33,731 nt of DNA from assembly GCA_021780035.1 (NCBI GenBank), contig JAJXZO010000207.1, forward strand, positions 1 to 33,731. The letters run 5' to 3'. Positions within the stretch are counted from its first letter, which is position 1. Each line of letters opens with the position of its first letter. The notes beneath the pieces were generated by a model. It was given only the letters and a program-made list of their open reading frames with translations, made no database searches and was not told where the DNA came from. Below, piece after piece: positions 21,719 through 28,726 of the stretch. A program made the position numbers and the translations under genes. The stretch comes from Pseudomonadota bacterium. GTDB taxonomy: Bacteria > Pseudomonadota > Alphaproteobacteria > Acetobacterales > Acetobacteraceae.

Positions 21719-23149
21719 ATGGACGTAGAGCCACCTCTGCACGAAGACGTGCTCGCCCGCCGCGGCGCCATCGTCGCGGGGCTTTGCCGGCTCCTGCCGG
21801 AAGACGCGGTGATCAGCGACAGGGCGCGGCTCCGTCCCTACGAGACCGACGGCATGGCCAGCGAGCGGCAGGTGCCGCTTGCCGTGGCACTGCCTTCCAC
21901 CACCGGGGAAGTGGTGGCGGTGATGCGCTTCCTGCACCGCGAAGGCGTGCCGGTGGTGCCGCGCGGTGCCGGCACCTCGCTTTCCGGCGGCGCGCTGCCG
22001 CGCGCCGACGCCGTGGTGTTGGGAATGATGCGGATGCACCGCATCCTCGAGGTGGACTACGCCGACCGCTTCGCCCGCGTGCAGGCGGGGGTGACCAACC
22101 TCGCCATCACCGAGGCGGTGCAGAAGGGCGGCTTCTTCTACGCGCCCGACCCCTCCAGCCAGCTTGCCTGCATGATCGGCGGCAACGTGGCGATGAACGC
22201 CGGGGGCGCGCATTGCCTGCGCTACGGCGTCACCACCAACAACCTGCTCGGGCTTACCGTGGTCACCGCCGAGGGCGACGTGGTGGAGATCGGCGGGCGG
22301 CACGTCGATGCCGCCGGCTACGACTGGCTCGGCCTGCTCACCGGCAGCGAGGGGCAGCTTGCAGTTGTCACAGAGGTGACGGTGCGCATCCTGCACGCCG
22401 CCGAAGGGGCGCGGGCGATGCTGGTGGCCTTCAAGGCCAACGAGGTGGCCGGCGCGTGCGTGGCGGCCATCATCGCCGCCGGCATCATCCCCGTGGCGCT
22501 GGAATTCATGGACCGCCCGGCCATCGCCGCCTGCGAGGCGTTCGCCCACGCCGGCTACCCGCTGGACGCCGAGGCGCTGCTGATCGTGGAGGTGGAAGGG
22601 AGCGCCGCCGAGCAGGACGCGCTGCTCGCTCGCATCAGCGGCATCTGCGCCCGCTTCGAGCCGGTAAGTCTGCGCGTTTCCGCCTCGGCCGAGGAGAGCG
22701 CGGCGATCTGGAAGGGCCGCAAGGGCGCGTTCGGCGCCGTGGGGCGCATCAGCCCCGATTACCTGTGCATGGACGGCACCATCCCCACCGGGCGGCTGGC
22801 CGAGGTGCTGGCGCGCATCGGCGAGATGAGCGGCCGCTATGGCCTGAAGGTGGCCAACATCTTCCACGCCGGCGACGGCAATCTGCACCCGCTGATTTTG
22901 TTCGACGCCAACGACGCCGACAGCCAGCGGCGCGCCGAGGAATTCGGCGCCGAGATCCTGCGGCTGTGCGTGGAGGTAGGCGGCTGCCTGACCGGCGAGC
23001 ACGGCGTCGGCGTGGAAAAGCGGCCGCTGATGGGCGTGCAGTTCAACCCCACGGAACTGGCGCAGCAGCGGCGCATCAAGGAGGCGTTCGACCCCGGCTG
23101 GCTGCTCAACCCCTCCAAAGTGTTTCCGGCCGCGGACGCGGCGGCATGA
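21719..23149 (+). CDS. glcD: Glycolate oxidase FAD-binding subunit GlcD
   Basis: This 476-residue flavoprotein subunit of the membrane-associated glycolate oxidase converts glycolate to glyoxylate. The FAD domain has VVPRGAGTSLSGGALPR (about residues 75-91), MHRILEVDYADRFARVQAGV, APDPSSQLACMIGGNVAMNAGG and TGSEGQLAVVTEVTV. The FAD-oxidase C part has NIFHAGDGNLHPLILFD, CLTGEHGVGVEKRPLM and the terminal AFDPGWLLNPSKVFP. These are standard GlcD markers. The ATG at 21719 follows GGGAGAGAAG. The stop overlaps the glcE start by 4 bp. It is the first gene of a complete glcDEF operon; no glcC-type regulator or malate synthase is adjacent. Confidence 0.94.
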   Translation: MDVEPPLHEDVLARRGAIVAGLCRLLPEDAVISDRARLRPYETDGMASERQVPLAVALPSTTGEVVAVMRFLHREGVPVVPRGAGTSLSGGALPRADAVVLGMMRMHRILEVDYADRFARVQAGVTNLAITEAVQKGGFFYAPDPSSQLACMIGGNVAMNAGGAHCLRYGVTTNNLLGLTVVTAEGDVVEIGGRHVDAAGYDWLGLLTGSEGQLAVVTEVTVRILHAAEGARAMLVAFKANEVAGACVAAIIAAGIIPVALEFMDRPAIAACEAFAHAGYPLDAEALLIVEVEGSAAEQDALLARISGICARFEPVSLRVSASAEESAAIWKGRKGAFGAVGRISPDYLCMDGTIPTGRLAEVLARIGEMSGRYGLKVANIFHAGDGNLHPLILFDANDADSQRRAEEFGAEILRLCVEVGGCLTGEHGVGVEKRPLMGVQFNPTELAQQRRIKEAFDPGWLLNPSKVFPAADAAA

Positions 23150-24357
23150 CCGAGGGTGCCGCCGAAGGCGAGGCCCCGCGCGACGAGGCCGGGATCGCGG
23201 CCGCCGTGCTCGCCGCCTACGAGGCGCGCGAGCCGCTCGAAGTGATCGGCAACGGGTCGAAGCAGGGGATGCTGCGGCCGGTGCAGGCGGCGCGCACGCT
23301 GCGGCTCGGCGGGCTTTCCGGGGTGGTGATGCACTCGCCGGAGGAACTGGTGGTGAGCGCCCGCGCCGGCACCACGCTTGCCGAACTCGACGGCGTGCTC
23401 GCCGCGCGCGGGCAGTCCCTTGCTTCCGAGGTGCCGGATCTGCGCCACCTGCTCGGCAGCGAGGGGGAGCCGACGCTGGGCGGCGCGGTGGCGGCCAACC
23501 TTTCCGGGCCGCGGCGCATCGGCGGCGGGGCGACGCGCGACTACGTGCTGGGCGTGCGGGCGGTGAACGGGCGGGGTGAACTGCTGCGCTGCGGCGGGCG
23601 GGTGCACAAGAACGTCACCGGGCTCGATCTGTGCCGGCTGCTCGCCGGCAGCCACGGCACGCTCGCGGTGCTGACCGAGATCACGCTGAAGGTGCTGCCG
23701 CGGGCCGAACGCGAGCGGAGCCTCGCGGTGCGCTGCGCGGAGGCCAGGGCCGGCGTGGCGGCGCTTTCCATCGGGCTCGGCTCGGCCTTCGGGGTGAGCG
23801 GCGCGGCCTACGTGCCCGCGGCCCTCGCCGGGCGGGTGCCGGGGCTTTCCGGCCCGGCGGCGCTGTTGCGGGTGGAGAATTTCGCCGACTCGGTGGCCTA
23901 TCGCGTGGACAGGTTGCGCGCGTTGCTCGCGCCCTTCGGCACGGTGGACGTGCTGGAGGAGGAAGTATCGCGGCAGGCGTGGCGGAGCCTGCGCGACGCG
24001 GAGCCGCTCGCGGATGGGGAAGGGGCGGTGTGGCGGCTTTCGGTGCGGCCCTCCGCCGGGCCTGGCGTGGCCGAGAGGCTCGAGCGCGAGATGGGCGCGG
24101 CGTGGTTCCTCGACTGGGGAGGCGGGTTGGTGTGGCTGCGCGGGCCGGCCGGGGAGCGTGGGCACGCTTCGGTTTGCGCCGCCGTGGCCGAGGCGGGAGG
24201 AACCTGGACGCTGCTGCGCGCGCCGCTCGCGCTCCGCCAAGTGGTGGCGGTGATCCCGCCGGAGCCGGAGGCGCTGGCGCGCATCGGCGGGCGGGTGAAG
24301 GCGGCGTTCGACCCGGCCGGCATCCTCAATCCCGGCCGCATGCGGGCGGGCGTGTGA
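23146..24357 (+). CDS. glcE: Glycolate oxidase FAD-binding subunit GlcE
   Basis: This 403-residue second flavin subunit of glycolate oxidase is shorter than GlcD, as usual. It shows PLEVIGNGSKQGML (about residues 29-42) in place of the GlcD FAD loop, then AGTTLAELDGVLAARGQSLASE, PTLGGAVAANLSGPRRIGGG, GVRAVNGRGELLRCGGRVHKNVTG and AGSHGTLAVLTEITLKV. The terminus is AFDPAGILNPGRM. It starts inside the glcD stop (ATGA), so translation is coupled, and ends 7 bp before glcF. GlcE is needed together with GlcD and GlcF for activity. Confidence 0.93.
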   Translation: MTEGAAEGEAPRDEAGIAAAVLAAYEAREPLEVIGNGSKQGMLRPVQAARTLRLGGLSGVVMHSPEELVVSARAGTTLAELDGVLAARGQSLASEVPDLRHLLGSEGEPTLGGAVAANLSGPRRIGGGATRDYVLGVRAVNGRGELLRCGGRVHKNVTGLDLCRLLAGSHGTLAVLTEITLKVLPRAERERSLAVRCAEARAGVAALSIGLGSAFGVSGAAYVPAALAGRVPGLSGPAALLRVENFADSVAYRVDRLRALLAPFGTVDVLEEEVSRQAWRSLRDAEPLADGEGAVWRLSVRPSAGPGVAERLEREMGAAWFLDWGGGLVWLRGPAGERGHASVCAAVAEAGGTWTLLRAPLALRQVVAVIPPEPEALARIGGRVKAAFDPAGILNPGRMRAGV

Positions 24358-24364
24358 GCGGCCG

Positions 24365-25741
24365 ATGCAGACGAGTTTCACCCCCGAACAGTTGCGCGAC
24401 CCCGGCCTTGCCGCCGCCAACGAGGTGCTGCGCACCTGCGTCCACTGCGGCTTCTGCACCGCCACCTGTCCCACCTTCGTTCTCAAAGGCGACGAGCTCG
24501 ACAGCCCGCGCGGGCGCATCTACCTGATCAAGGACATGCTGGAGGAGGGCGGCCCGCCCGGCGCCCTGGTGGTGCGGCACATCGACCGCTGCCTTTCCTG
24601 CCTGTCCTGCATGACCACCTGCCCTTCGGGCGTGCACTACATGCACCTTGTCGATTACGCGCGCGGCGTCATCGAGACGCGGCATACGCGGCCGTGGCAC
24701 GACCGGCTGCTGCGCCGGCTGCTCGCGGCGCTACTGCCCTACCCCGCGCGGTTCCGGACGGCGCTGCGGGCGGCGCGGCTGGCGCGGCCGTTCGCGCCGC
24801 TGCTGCCGCGCTCCGGCGTGCTGGCGTCGCGCATGCGGGCGATGCTGGCGCTGGCGCCGGAACGGCTGCCGGCGGCCGACGGCGGCATGGCGGGGAAGGT
24901 GTGGCGGCCCGAGGGGACGCGGCGCTTCCGCGTCGCGCTTCTCGCCGGCTGCGCGCAGCGGGTGCTCGATCCCGAGATCAACGCCGCCACCATCCGGCTT
25001 CTCACCCGCATGGGCGGCGAGGTGGTGGTGCCGGATGGCTCCGGCTGCTGCGGCGCGCTCGCCCACCACCTGGGCCGGCACGGGCAGACGCTCGCCGAGG
25101 TGCGCGCCAACGTCGCCGCCTGGACGCGGGAGATGGCGGGCGAGGGGCTCGACGGCATCGTGGTGAACGCCTCGGGCTGCGGGGCGATGGTGAAGGACTA
25201 CGGCTTCCTCATGCGCCTGGAGCCGGAGGCGGACTCGGCGGCGAAGGTGGCGGCGCTGGCGATGGACGTGAGCGAGGCGCTGCTCCGCTTCGGCTACGCG
25301 CCGAGCCGGCCGCCGGCCGGGATCACGGTGGCCTACCACGCCGCCTGCGGCCTGCAGCACGGACAGAAGATCACCGAGGAGCCGAAGCTGCTGCTCGCCA
25401 AGGCGGGGTTCCGCGTGGCGATGCCGGCGGAGGCGCATCTCTGCTGCGGCTCGGCCGGCAGCTACAACATGCTGCAGCCCGAGATCGCCGACAGCCTGCG
25501 CGAGCGCAAGCTCGGTAACCTGCGGGACTGCGCCGCCGATGTGGTGGCCACCGGCAACATCGGCTGTCTGACGCAGCTTGCCGGCCACGGGCTGCCCGTG
25601 CTGCACACGGTGATGCTGCTCGACTGGATGGCTGGCGGGCCACGGCCGGCGGCACTGGAGGCGGCGGCGGTGCCGGAGCCGGAAGGCGAGGCGCGCGCCC
25701 ACGAACTGGCGGCTGAGGCGGCGGGACAGCTTGGCGGCTGA
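24365..25741 (+). CDS. glcF: Glycolate oxidase iron-sulfur subunit GlcF
   Basis: This 458-residue subunit passes electrons from the flavin subunits to the quinone pool. Two 4Fe-4S motifs are visible: CVHCGFCTATCP (about residues 25-36) and CLSCLSCMTTCP (about 76-87). Two CCG domains follow, with GSGCCGALAHHLGRHGQ and NASGCGAMVKDYG in the first and YHAACGLQHGQ, LCCGSAGSYNMLQPE and GNIGCLTQL in the second. After LHTVMLLDWM there is an Ala/Glu/Pro-rich tail of roughly 30 residues that GlcF proteins often lack. It is the last gene of glcDEF. Confidence 0.94.
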   Translation: MQTSFTPEQLRDPGLAAANEVLRTCVHCGFCTATCPTFVLKGDELDSPRGRIYLIKDMLEEGGPPGALVVRHIDRCLSCLSCMTTCPSGVHYMHLVDYARGVIETRHTRPWHDRLLRRLLAALLPYPARFRTALRAARLARPFAPLLPRSGVLASRMRAMLALAPERLPAADGGMAGKVWRPEGTRRFRVALLAGCAQRVLDPEINAATIRLLTRMGGEVVVPDGSGCCGALAHHLGRHGQTLAEVRANVAAWTREMAGEGLDGIVVNASGCGAMVKDYGFLMRLEPEADSAAKVAALAMDVSEALLRFGYAPSRPPAGITVAYHAACGLQHGQKITEEPKLLLAKAGFRVAMPAEAHLCCGSAGSYNMLQPEIADSLRERKLGNLRDCAADVVATGNIGCLTQLAGHGLPVLHTVMLLDWMAGGPRPAALEAAAVPEPEGEARAHELAAEAAGQLGG

Positions 25742-25872
25742 GGTGATCGCGCAGGCTTGATGGCGCTGCCATGATGCTGCCTTGCTGCGGCCCGCAATCG
25801 GCCACCGGGGTCTCCATATGATGGTGCGTGGCGAAGGAGTTTTTCCCGAGCCTGCGGATGAGGAGAAATCCG

Positions 25873-26184
25873 ATGCGCGCTCGTGCAGGTCTGCTTTCCG
25901 TGGTTGCGGCCGCCGTCCTGGTCGCCGCCGCACCCGCCGCGCACGCCGAATGGCATGGCGGCCGCGGTGGATGGCACGGCGGCTGGCATGGCGGCGGCCC
26001 AGGGCCGGTGGTGGCCGGGACGCTGCTTGGCCTCGGCCTCGGCGCCGTGGTTGCCGGCGTGCTGGCGCCGCCCGTGTATGCACCGCCGCCGGTGGTCTAC
26101 GCCCCGCCGCCGCCGGTGATGTATGCGCCGCCGCCGGTGATGTATGCGCCGCCCCCACCTCCGGGTTATTACTACCGCTGGTAG
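25873..26184 (+). CDS. Small secreted His/Gly- and Pro-rich protein
   Basis: This 103-residue protein of no recognised family carries a Sec signal peptide (MRARAGLLSVVAAAVLVAAA, cleavage after AHA at about residue 27). The mature part begins EWHGGRGGWHGGWHGGGPGP. Then comes one hydrophobic Gly/Ala/Leu segment (about 49-67), which may insert in a membrane, and a Pro/Tyr tail with three PPPV(V/M)YA repeats. The ATG at 25873 was preferred to two upstream ATGs because AGGAGA sits at the ideal distance. The His/Gly part resembles metal-associating or glycine-zipper-like envelope proteins common in proteobacteria. Function is unknown. Confidence 0.7.
   Translation: MRARAGLLSVVAAAVLVAAAPAAHAEWHGGRGGWHGGWHGGGPGPVVAGTLLGLGLGAVVAGVLAPPVYAPPPVVYAPPPPVMYAPPPVMYAPPPPPGYYYRW
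26083..26148 (+). repeat. In-frame 21-bp tandem repeats coding PPPV(V/M)YA
   Basis: Two identical 21-bp units (26107-26127 and 26128-26148, CCGCCGCCGGTGATGTATGCG-like) follow a diverged copy at 26083-26103. All are in frame and encode PPPVMYA or PPPVVYA. The exact DNA identity of the last two suggests recent duplication and possible copy-number variation. Confidence 0.75.
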
Positions 26185-26263
26185 AAAAACTCCGGTATCC
26201 CGCTACTTTATGAAGTCGCCGCTCCCGCTTTCGCGCCGTTCGGGGAGTGATGACGGAAACAGC

Positions 26264-26306
26264 CGCGCGTTACGCGCGTATGTCGCAGGCGTACGTATGC
26301 GATAAT
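26264..26306 (+). promoter_or_regulatory. Candidate extended -10 promoter with adjoining perfect dyad
   Basis: TGCGATAAT (26298-26306) is an extended -10. About 20 bp upstream, CGCGCGT-T-ACGCGCG (26264-26278) is a perfect 7-bp-arm dyad where a -35 would lie, followed by the short palindrome TACGTA. This looks like a regulated promoter for the protein at 26406, giving a leader of about 90 nt. Confidence 0.4.
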
Positions 26307-26338
26307 TGCGCGCGTCGTCCTTCCGGCAGCACGTATCT

Positions 26339-26390
26339 TTCCGCCCCTTCCGCTCCTTCCGGGCTTTCGCTCGGGAGGGCGGAAGTTTTT
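26339..26390 (+). promoter_or_regulatory. Terminator-like leader structure just before the 26406 start codon
   Basis: TTCCGCCC (26339-26346) pairs with GGGCGGAA (26377-26384). An inner stem TTCCG/CGGGA (26357-26361 and 26372-26376) stacks on it, and one base later TTTTT follows (26386-26390). GGAGG and the ATG come 6 and 16 bases after the T-run. A terminator in this position would attenuate the gene's own mRNA; alternatively it ends transcripts coming from upstream. Confidence 0.4.
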
Positions 26391-26405
26391 GCGACGGAGG
26401 CGGAC

Positions 26406-26750
26406 ATGGAGGGATCTGGCCAGCGCCACGGCGGCGCGAGCCGCCCGGAAGCGGGCGCCGTTGTCAGCCTGGCCACGGCCCAGAACGGGATCAGCGAGAC
26501 GTTGCTGCGCGTTGTCATGGCGGCGCTCGCCGCCATGGCCATGCGGAGCCGGCGACGCCAGGCGGAACTCGACGCCGCCCTGTGGCGTTCCGATATCGGC
26601 GCCGACGGCGTGGCCCGTCGCGCCGCGGTGGCCATCCTCCGCGAGCGCGGCCTTATCGATGGCGTGGTCGCGCTCCACGACGGTGGTGTGCTGCTGTCGG
26701 TGACATCCCGGGGTTTTGCCTGGCTCGACAGCGCCGCGGCGGGAAGCTGA
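26406..26750 (+). CDS. Hypothetical protein, possible winged-helix
   Basis: This 114-residue protein is not recognised. The start MEGSGQRHGG is chosen because GGAGG lies five bases upstream. The middle has a helix with MAMRSRRRQAELDAALW. The C-terminal stretch DGVARRAAVAILRERGLIDG followed by VVALHDGGVLLSVTSRGFAWLD has the rhythm of a winged-helix domain (helix, 'RGLI' turn, beta wing, 'TSRG' turn). This is shape only, not a family match. It has an apparent promoter and an attenuator-like leader of its own and ends nine bases from the convergent GT4 gene. Confidence 0.6.
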   Translation: MEGSGQRHGGASRPEAGAVVSLATAQNGISETLLRVVMAALAAMAMRSRRRQAELDAALWRSDIGADGVARRAAVAILRERGLIDGVVALHDGGVLLSVTSRGFAWLDSAAAGS

Positions 26751-26759
26751 AACGGGCCT

Positions 26760-27776
26760 TCAACCGGCGAGCGCGGCCAGGAACTCCCGCCAGCGGACCA
26801 CCACCGGCTCCTGCGCGAATTCGCGCTCGAAGCGCGAACGCGCCGCGTGTGTCAGGGACCGCCGCCGCGCCGCATCGTGCAGCAGGGTGCCGACGGCCTC
26901 CGCGAGAGCAGCGGCGTTCTCGTTTTCCGCCAGCAGGCCGCAGGTGCCGTCTGCCAGCAGTTCGGCCGGGCCGGCGGCGGCAGCGGCGACCACCGGACAT
27001 TCCGCCGACCATGCCTCGATCACCATGTTGCCGAGCGGCTCCACGCGGCTCGAGCAGAGGAACAGGTCGGCGGCGCGCAGCAGCGCCCCGGCATCGTGCC
27101 GCCAGCCTAGGAAGTGCACGCGTTCCGCCACGCCTTCGCGCCGCGCCAAAGCTTGCAGGGCTTCTAGTTCCGGCCCTTCGCCGGCGATGGCGAGGGTGGC
27201 GCCGGGCAGGCGGGAGAGGGCGCGGATGGCGAGGTCGAAGCCCTTGTCGGTGTGCAGGCGGCCAAGGCCCAGCAGCAGCGGCCTTCCGGGGGGCAGGTCG
27301 GTGGCCGGCGGCGTGGCGGCGAAGTCGGTGACGAAGTTCGGCAGGTAGTGCGTGCGCTCCTCCGCCCAGCCCTGCTCCCGCAGCCAGCGGACGATGCCCC
27401 GGGTGTTGCCGACCAGGTGGTCGCACTGGCGATAGTGGCGGAGGTCGTAGTAGCCGCCGAGCCGTCCCACCAGCTGCCAGGGGCCGCGCGGGGCGAAATG
27501 CGCCGCACGGTTCATCCAGGCCACCACCACCTGCGGGTGGAAATTGTGCAGCACGCGGCGGAGCCGTGGCCTTGTGGCAAGGTCGCCGACCCCGCCGAAG
27601 CGGAGTTCCGCCGGGTCGAGACCGCCCCGGCGCAGGCGCTCGCCGCGGGCATTATCGTGGCGGATCACCGCCAGCACGTCTTCCCCGGCATCATGCAGCG
27701 CGAGGCAGAGGCGCTCGAAGAACAGTTCGGCGCCGCCGTTGACGGCGCCGGCCATGACGTGCGCGACCCGGGTCAT
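26760..27776 (-). CDS. GT4-family glycosyltransferase
   Basis: This 338-residue retaining glycosyltransferase has a GT-B fold. The N-terminal domain has VAHVMAGAVNGGAELFFERL (about residues 4-23) with the glycine-rich acceptor loop. The C-terminal nucleotide-sugar domain has LLLGLGRLHTDKGFDLAIRAL, IAGEGPELEALQALA, VHFLGWRHDAGALLRAADLFLC and the donor-binding SRVEPLGNMVIEAWSAECPVVA with the E-x7-E-like pattern. Donor and acceptor are unknown. The ATG overlaps the stop of the upstream GT9 gene (ATGA), so the two transferases are made together, presumably for LPS core or another surface glycan. Confidence 0.9.
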   Translation of the reverse strand: MTRVAHVMAGAVNGGAELFFERLCLALHDAGEDVLAVIRHDNARGERLRRGGLDPAELRFGGVGDLATRPRLRRVLHNFHPQVVVAWMNRAAHFAPRGPWQLVGRLGGYYDLRHYRQCDHLVGNTRGIVRWLREQGWAEERTHYLPNFVTDFAATPPATDLPPGRPLLLGLGRLHTDKGFDLAIRALSRLPGATLAIAGEGPELEALQALARREGVAERVHFLGWRHDAGALLRAADLFLCSSRVEPLGNMVIEAWSAECPVVAAAAAGPAELLADGTCGLLAENENAAALAEAVGTLLHDAARRRSLTHAARSRFEREFAQEPVVVRWREFLAALAG

Positions 27777-28669
27777 GCCGCCTCCGCGAGCAGGGCGCGG
27801 GCGGCGGCGAGGGCGTCGGCCACGTCCAGTGAGTCCATTGCCGTGCCGCGGGCGCGGGCGACGGCGGTGTGCAGCCCGGCGGGCGCATACTGCTCGGCGG
27901 GGGTGGGGCCGAACAGGCCGAGCGTCGGGGTGCCGGCGCCGGCGGCAAGGTGCATCAGCCCCGAATCGTTGCCGACGAAAAGCCGGCAGCGGGTAAGCAC
28001 GGCCGCCGCTTCGGGCAGGCTGAGCGCGCCGCAGAGGTCGATGGCGTCCGGCAGTGCCGCCAGCACCGGTGCGGCCATCGCCCGCTCGGCTTCGCCGGGG
28101 CCGGCAAGCACGACCGCCCGCGCGGCCGGCAGCGCCCCGGCGCGGAGCGCCTCGAACAGCGCGACGAAGCGCTCCGCCGGCCAGACCTTGCCGGACCAGT
28201 TGGCGGTCGGGCCGAGGGCGACGAGAGGGGCATCCGGCAGCAGCGCCGCCGCGTGTGCCGCATCCTGCGGCGAGAACCAGGCGACGGGAAGCGGCGGGGG
28301 GCTGAGTTTCAGCATGGCGGCGAGTTCGGCGATCTTCGGTCCCGGAAGATGGCGGCAGCGCGCGCGGCGCGCGGTGGGAAGCAGGAAGCCGAGCGCCGAG
28401 CCGCGGACATCGACCACGAGATCCCACCAGGTGCCGGCGGTTTCCGCCCACAGCTTCAGCCAGTGCCGGCCGAAGGGGCGCTTGTCGAAGACGATCAGCC
28501 GCTCGAGGTTCGGCATGCGCAGGAACAGTTCCGCCGCCGCCGGGCCCGAGGCCACGGTGACGCGCGCCTCCGGGTGCGCGCGCAACAGGTGCGCGAGCAG
28601 GCCGGTGGACAGCATCGCGTCGCCGATGCGGCTCGAGGTGACGAACAGGATTCGTGGGGAGGCGCGCAT
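27773..28669 (-). CDS. GT9-family glycosyltransferase (ADP-heptosyltransferase-like)
   Basis: This 298-residue transferase resembles the heptosyltransferases that build the LPS inner core. It begins RILFVTSSRIGDAMLSTGLL (about residues 6-25), with the GDAxLSTGL motif replacing the GD(A/M)xxT of WaaC/WaaF. WDLVVDVRGSALGFLL comes next. The C-terminal half has LGPTANWSGKVWPAERFVAL, VVLAGPGE, LCGALSLPEAAAVLTRCRLFVGNDSGLMHLAAGAGTPTLGLFG and PTPAEQYAP. The last block is the nucleotide-binding SGxxHLAAAxG-like motif. The ATG at 28669 diverges from the asnB-type gene with 57 bp between. Confidence 0.9.
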   Translation of the reverse strand: MRASPRILFVTSSRIGDAMLSTGLLAHLLRAHPEARVTVASGPAAAELFLRMPNLERLIVFDKRPFGRHWLKLWAETAGTWWDLVVDVRGSALGFLLPTARRARCRHLPGPKIAELAAMLKLSPPPLPVAWFSPQDAAHAAALLPDAPLVALGPTANWSGKVWPAERFVALFEALRAGALPAARAVVLAGPGEAERAMAAPVLAALPDAIDLCGALSLPEAAAVLTRCRLFVGNDSGLMHLAAGAGTPTLGLFGPTPAEQYAPAGLHTAVARARGTAMDSLDVADALAAARALLAEAA

Positions 28670-28726
28670 GCGCCGCGCATAGCACGTCGCTGGCGGACCT
28701 GCGCAACCCGTGATAGGGGCAGAGCC

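Noticed and set aside
26247-26405. Longer N-terminus (from 26247) for the unknown protein at 26406
   Set aside because: It would run through the candidate promoter, dyad and hairpin and lacks a ribosome-binding site. The ATG at 26406 has GGAGG at good spacing.
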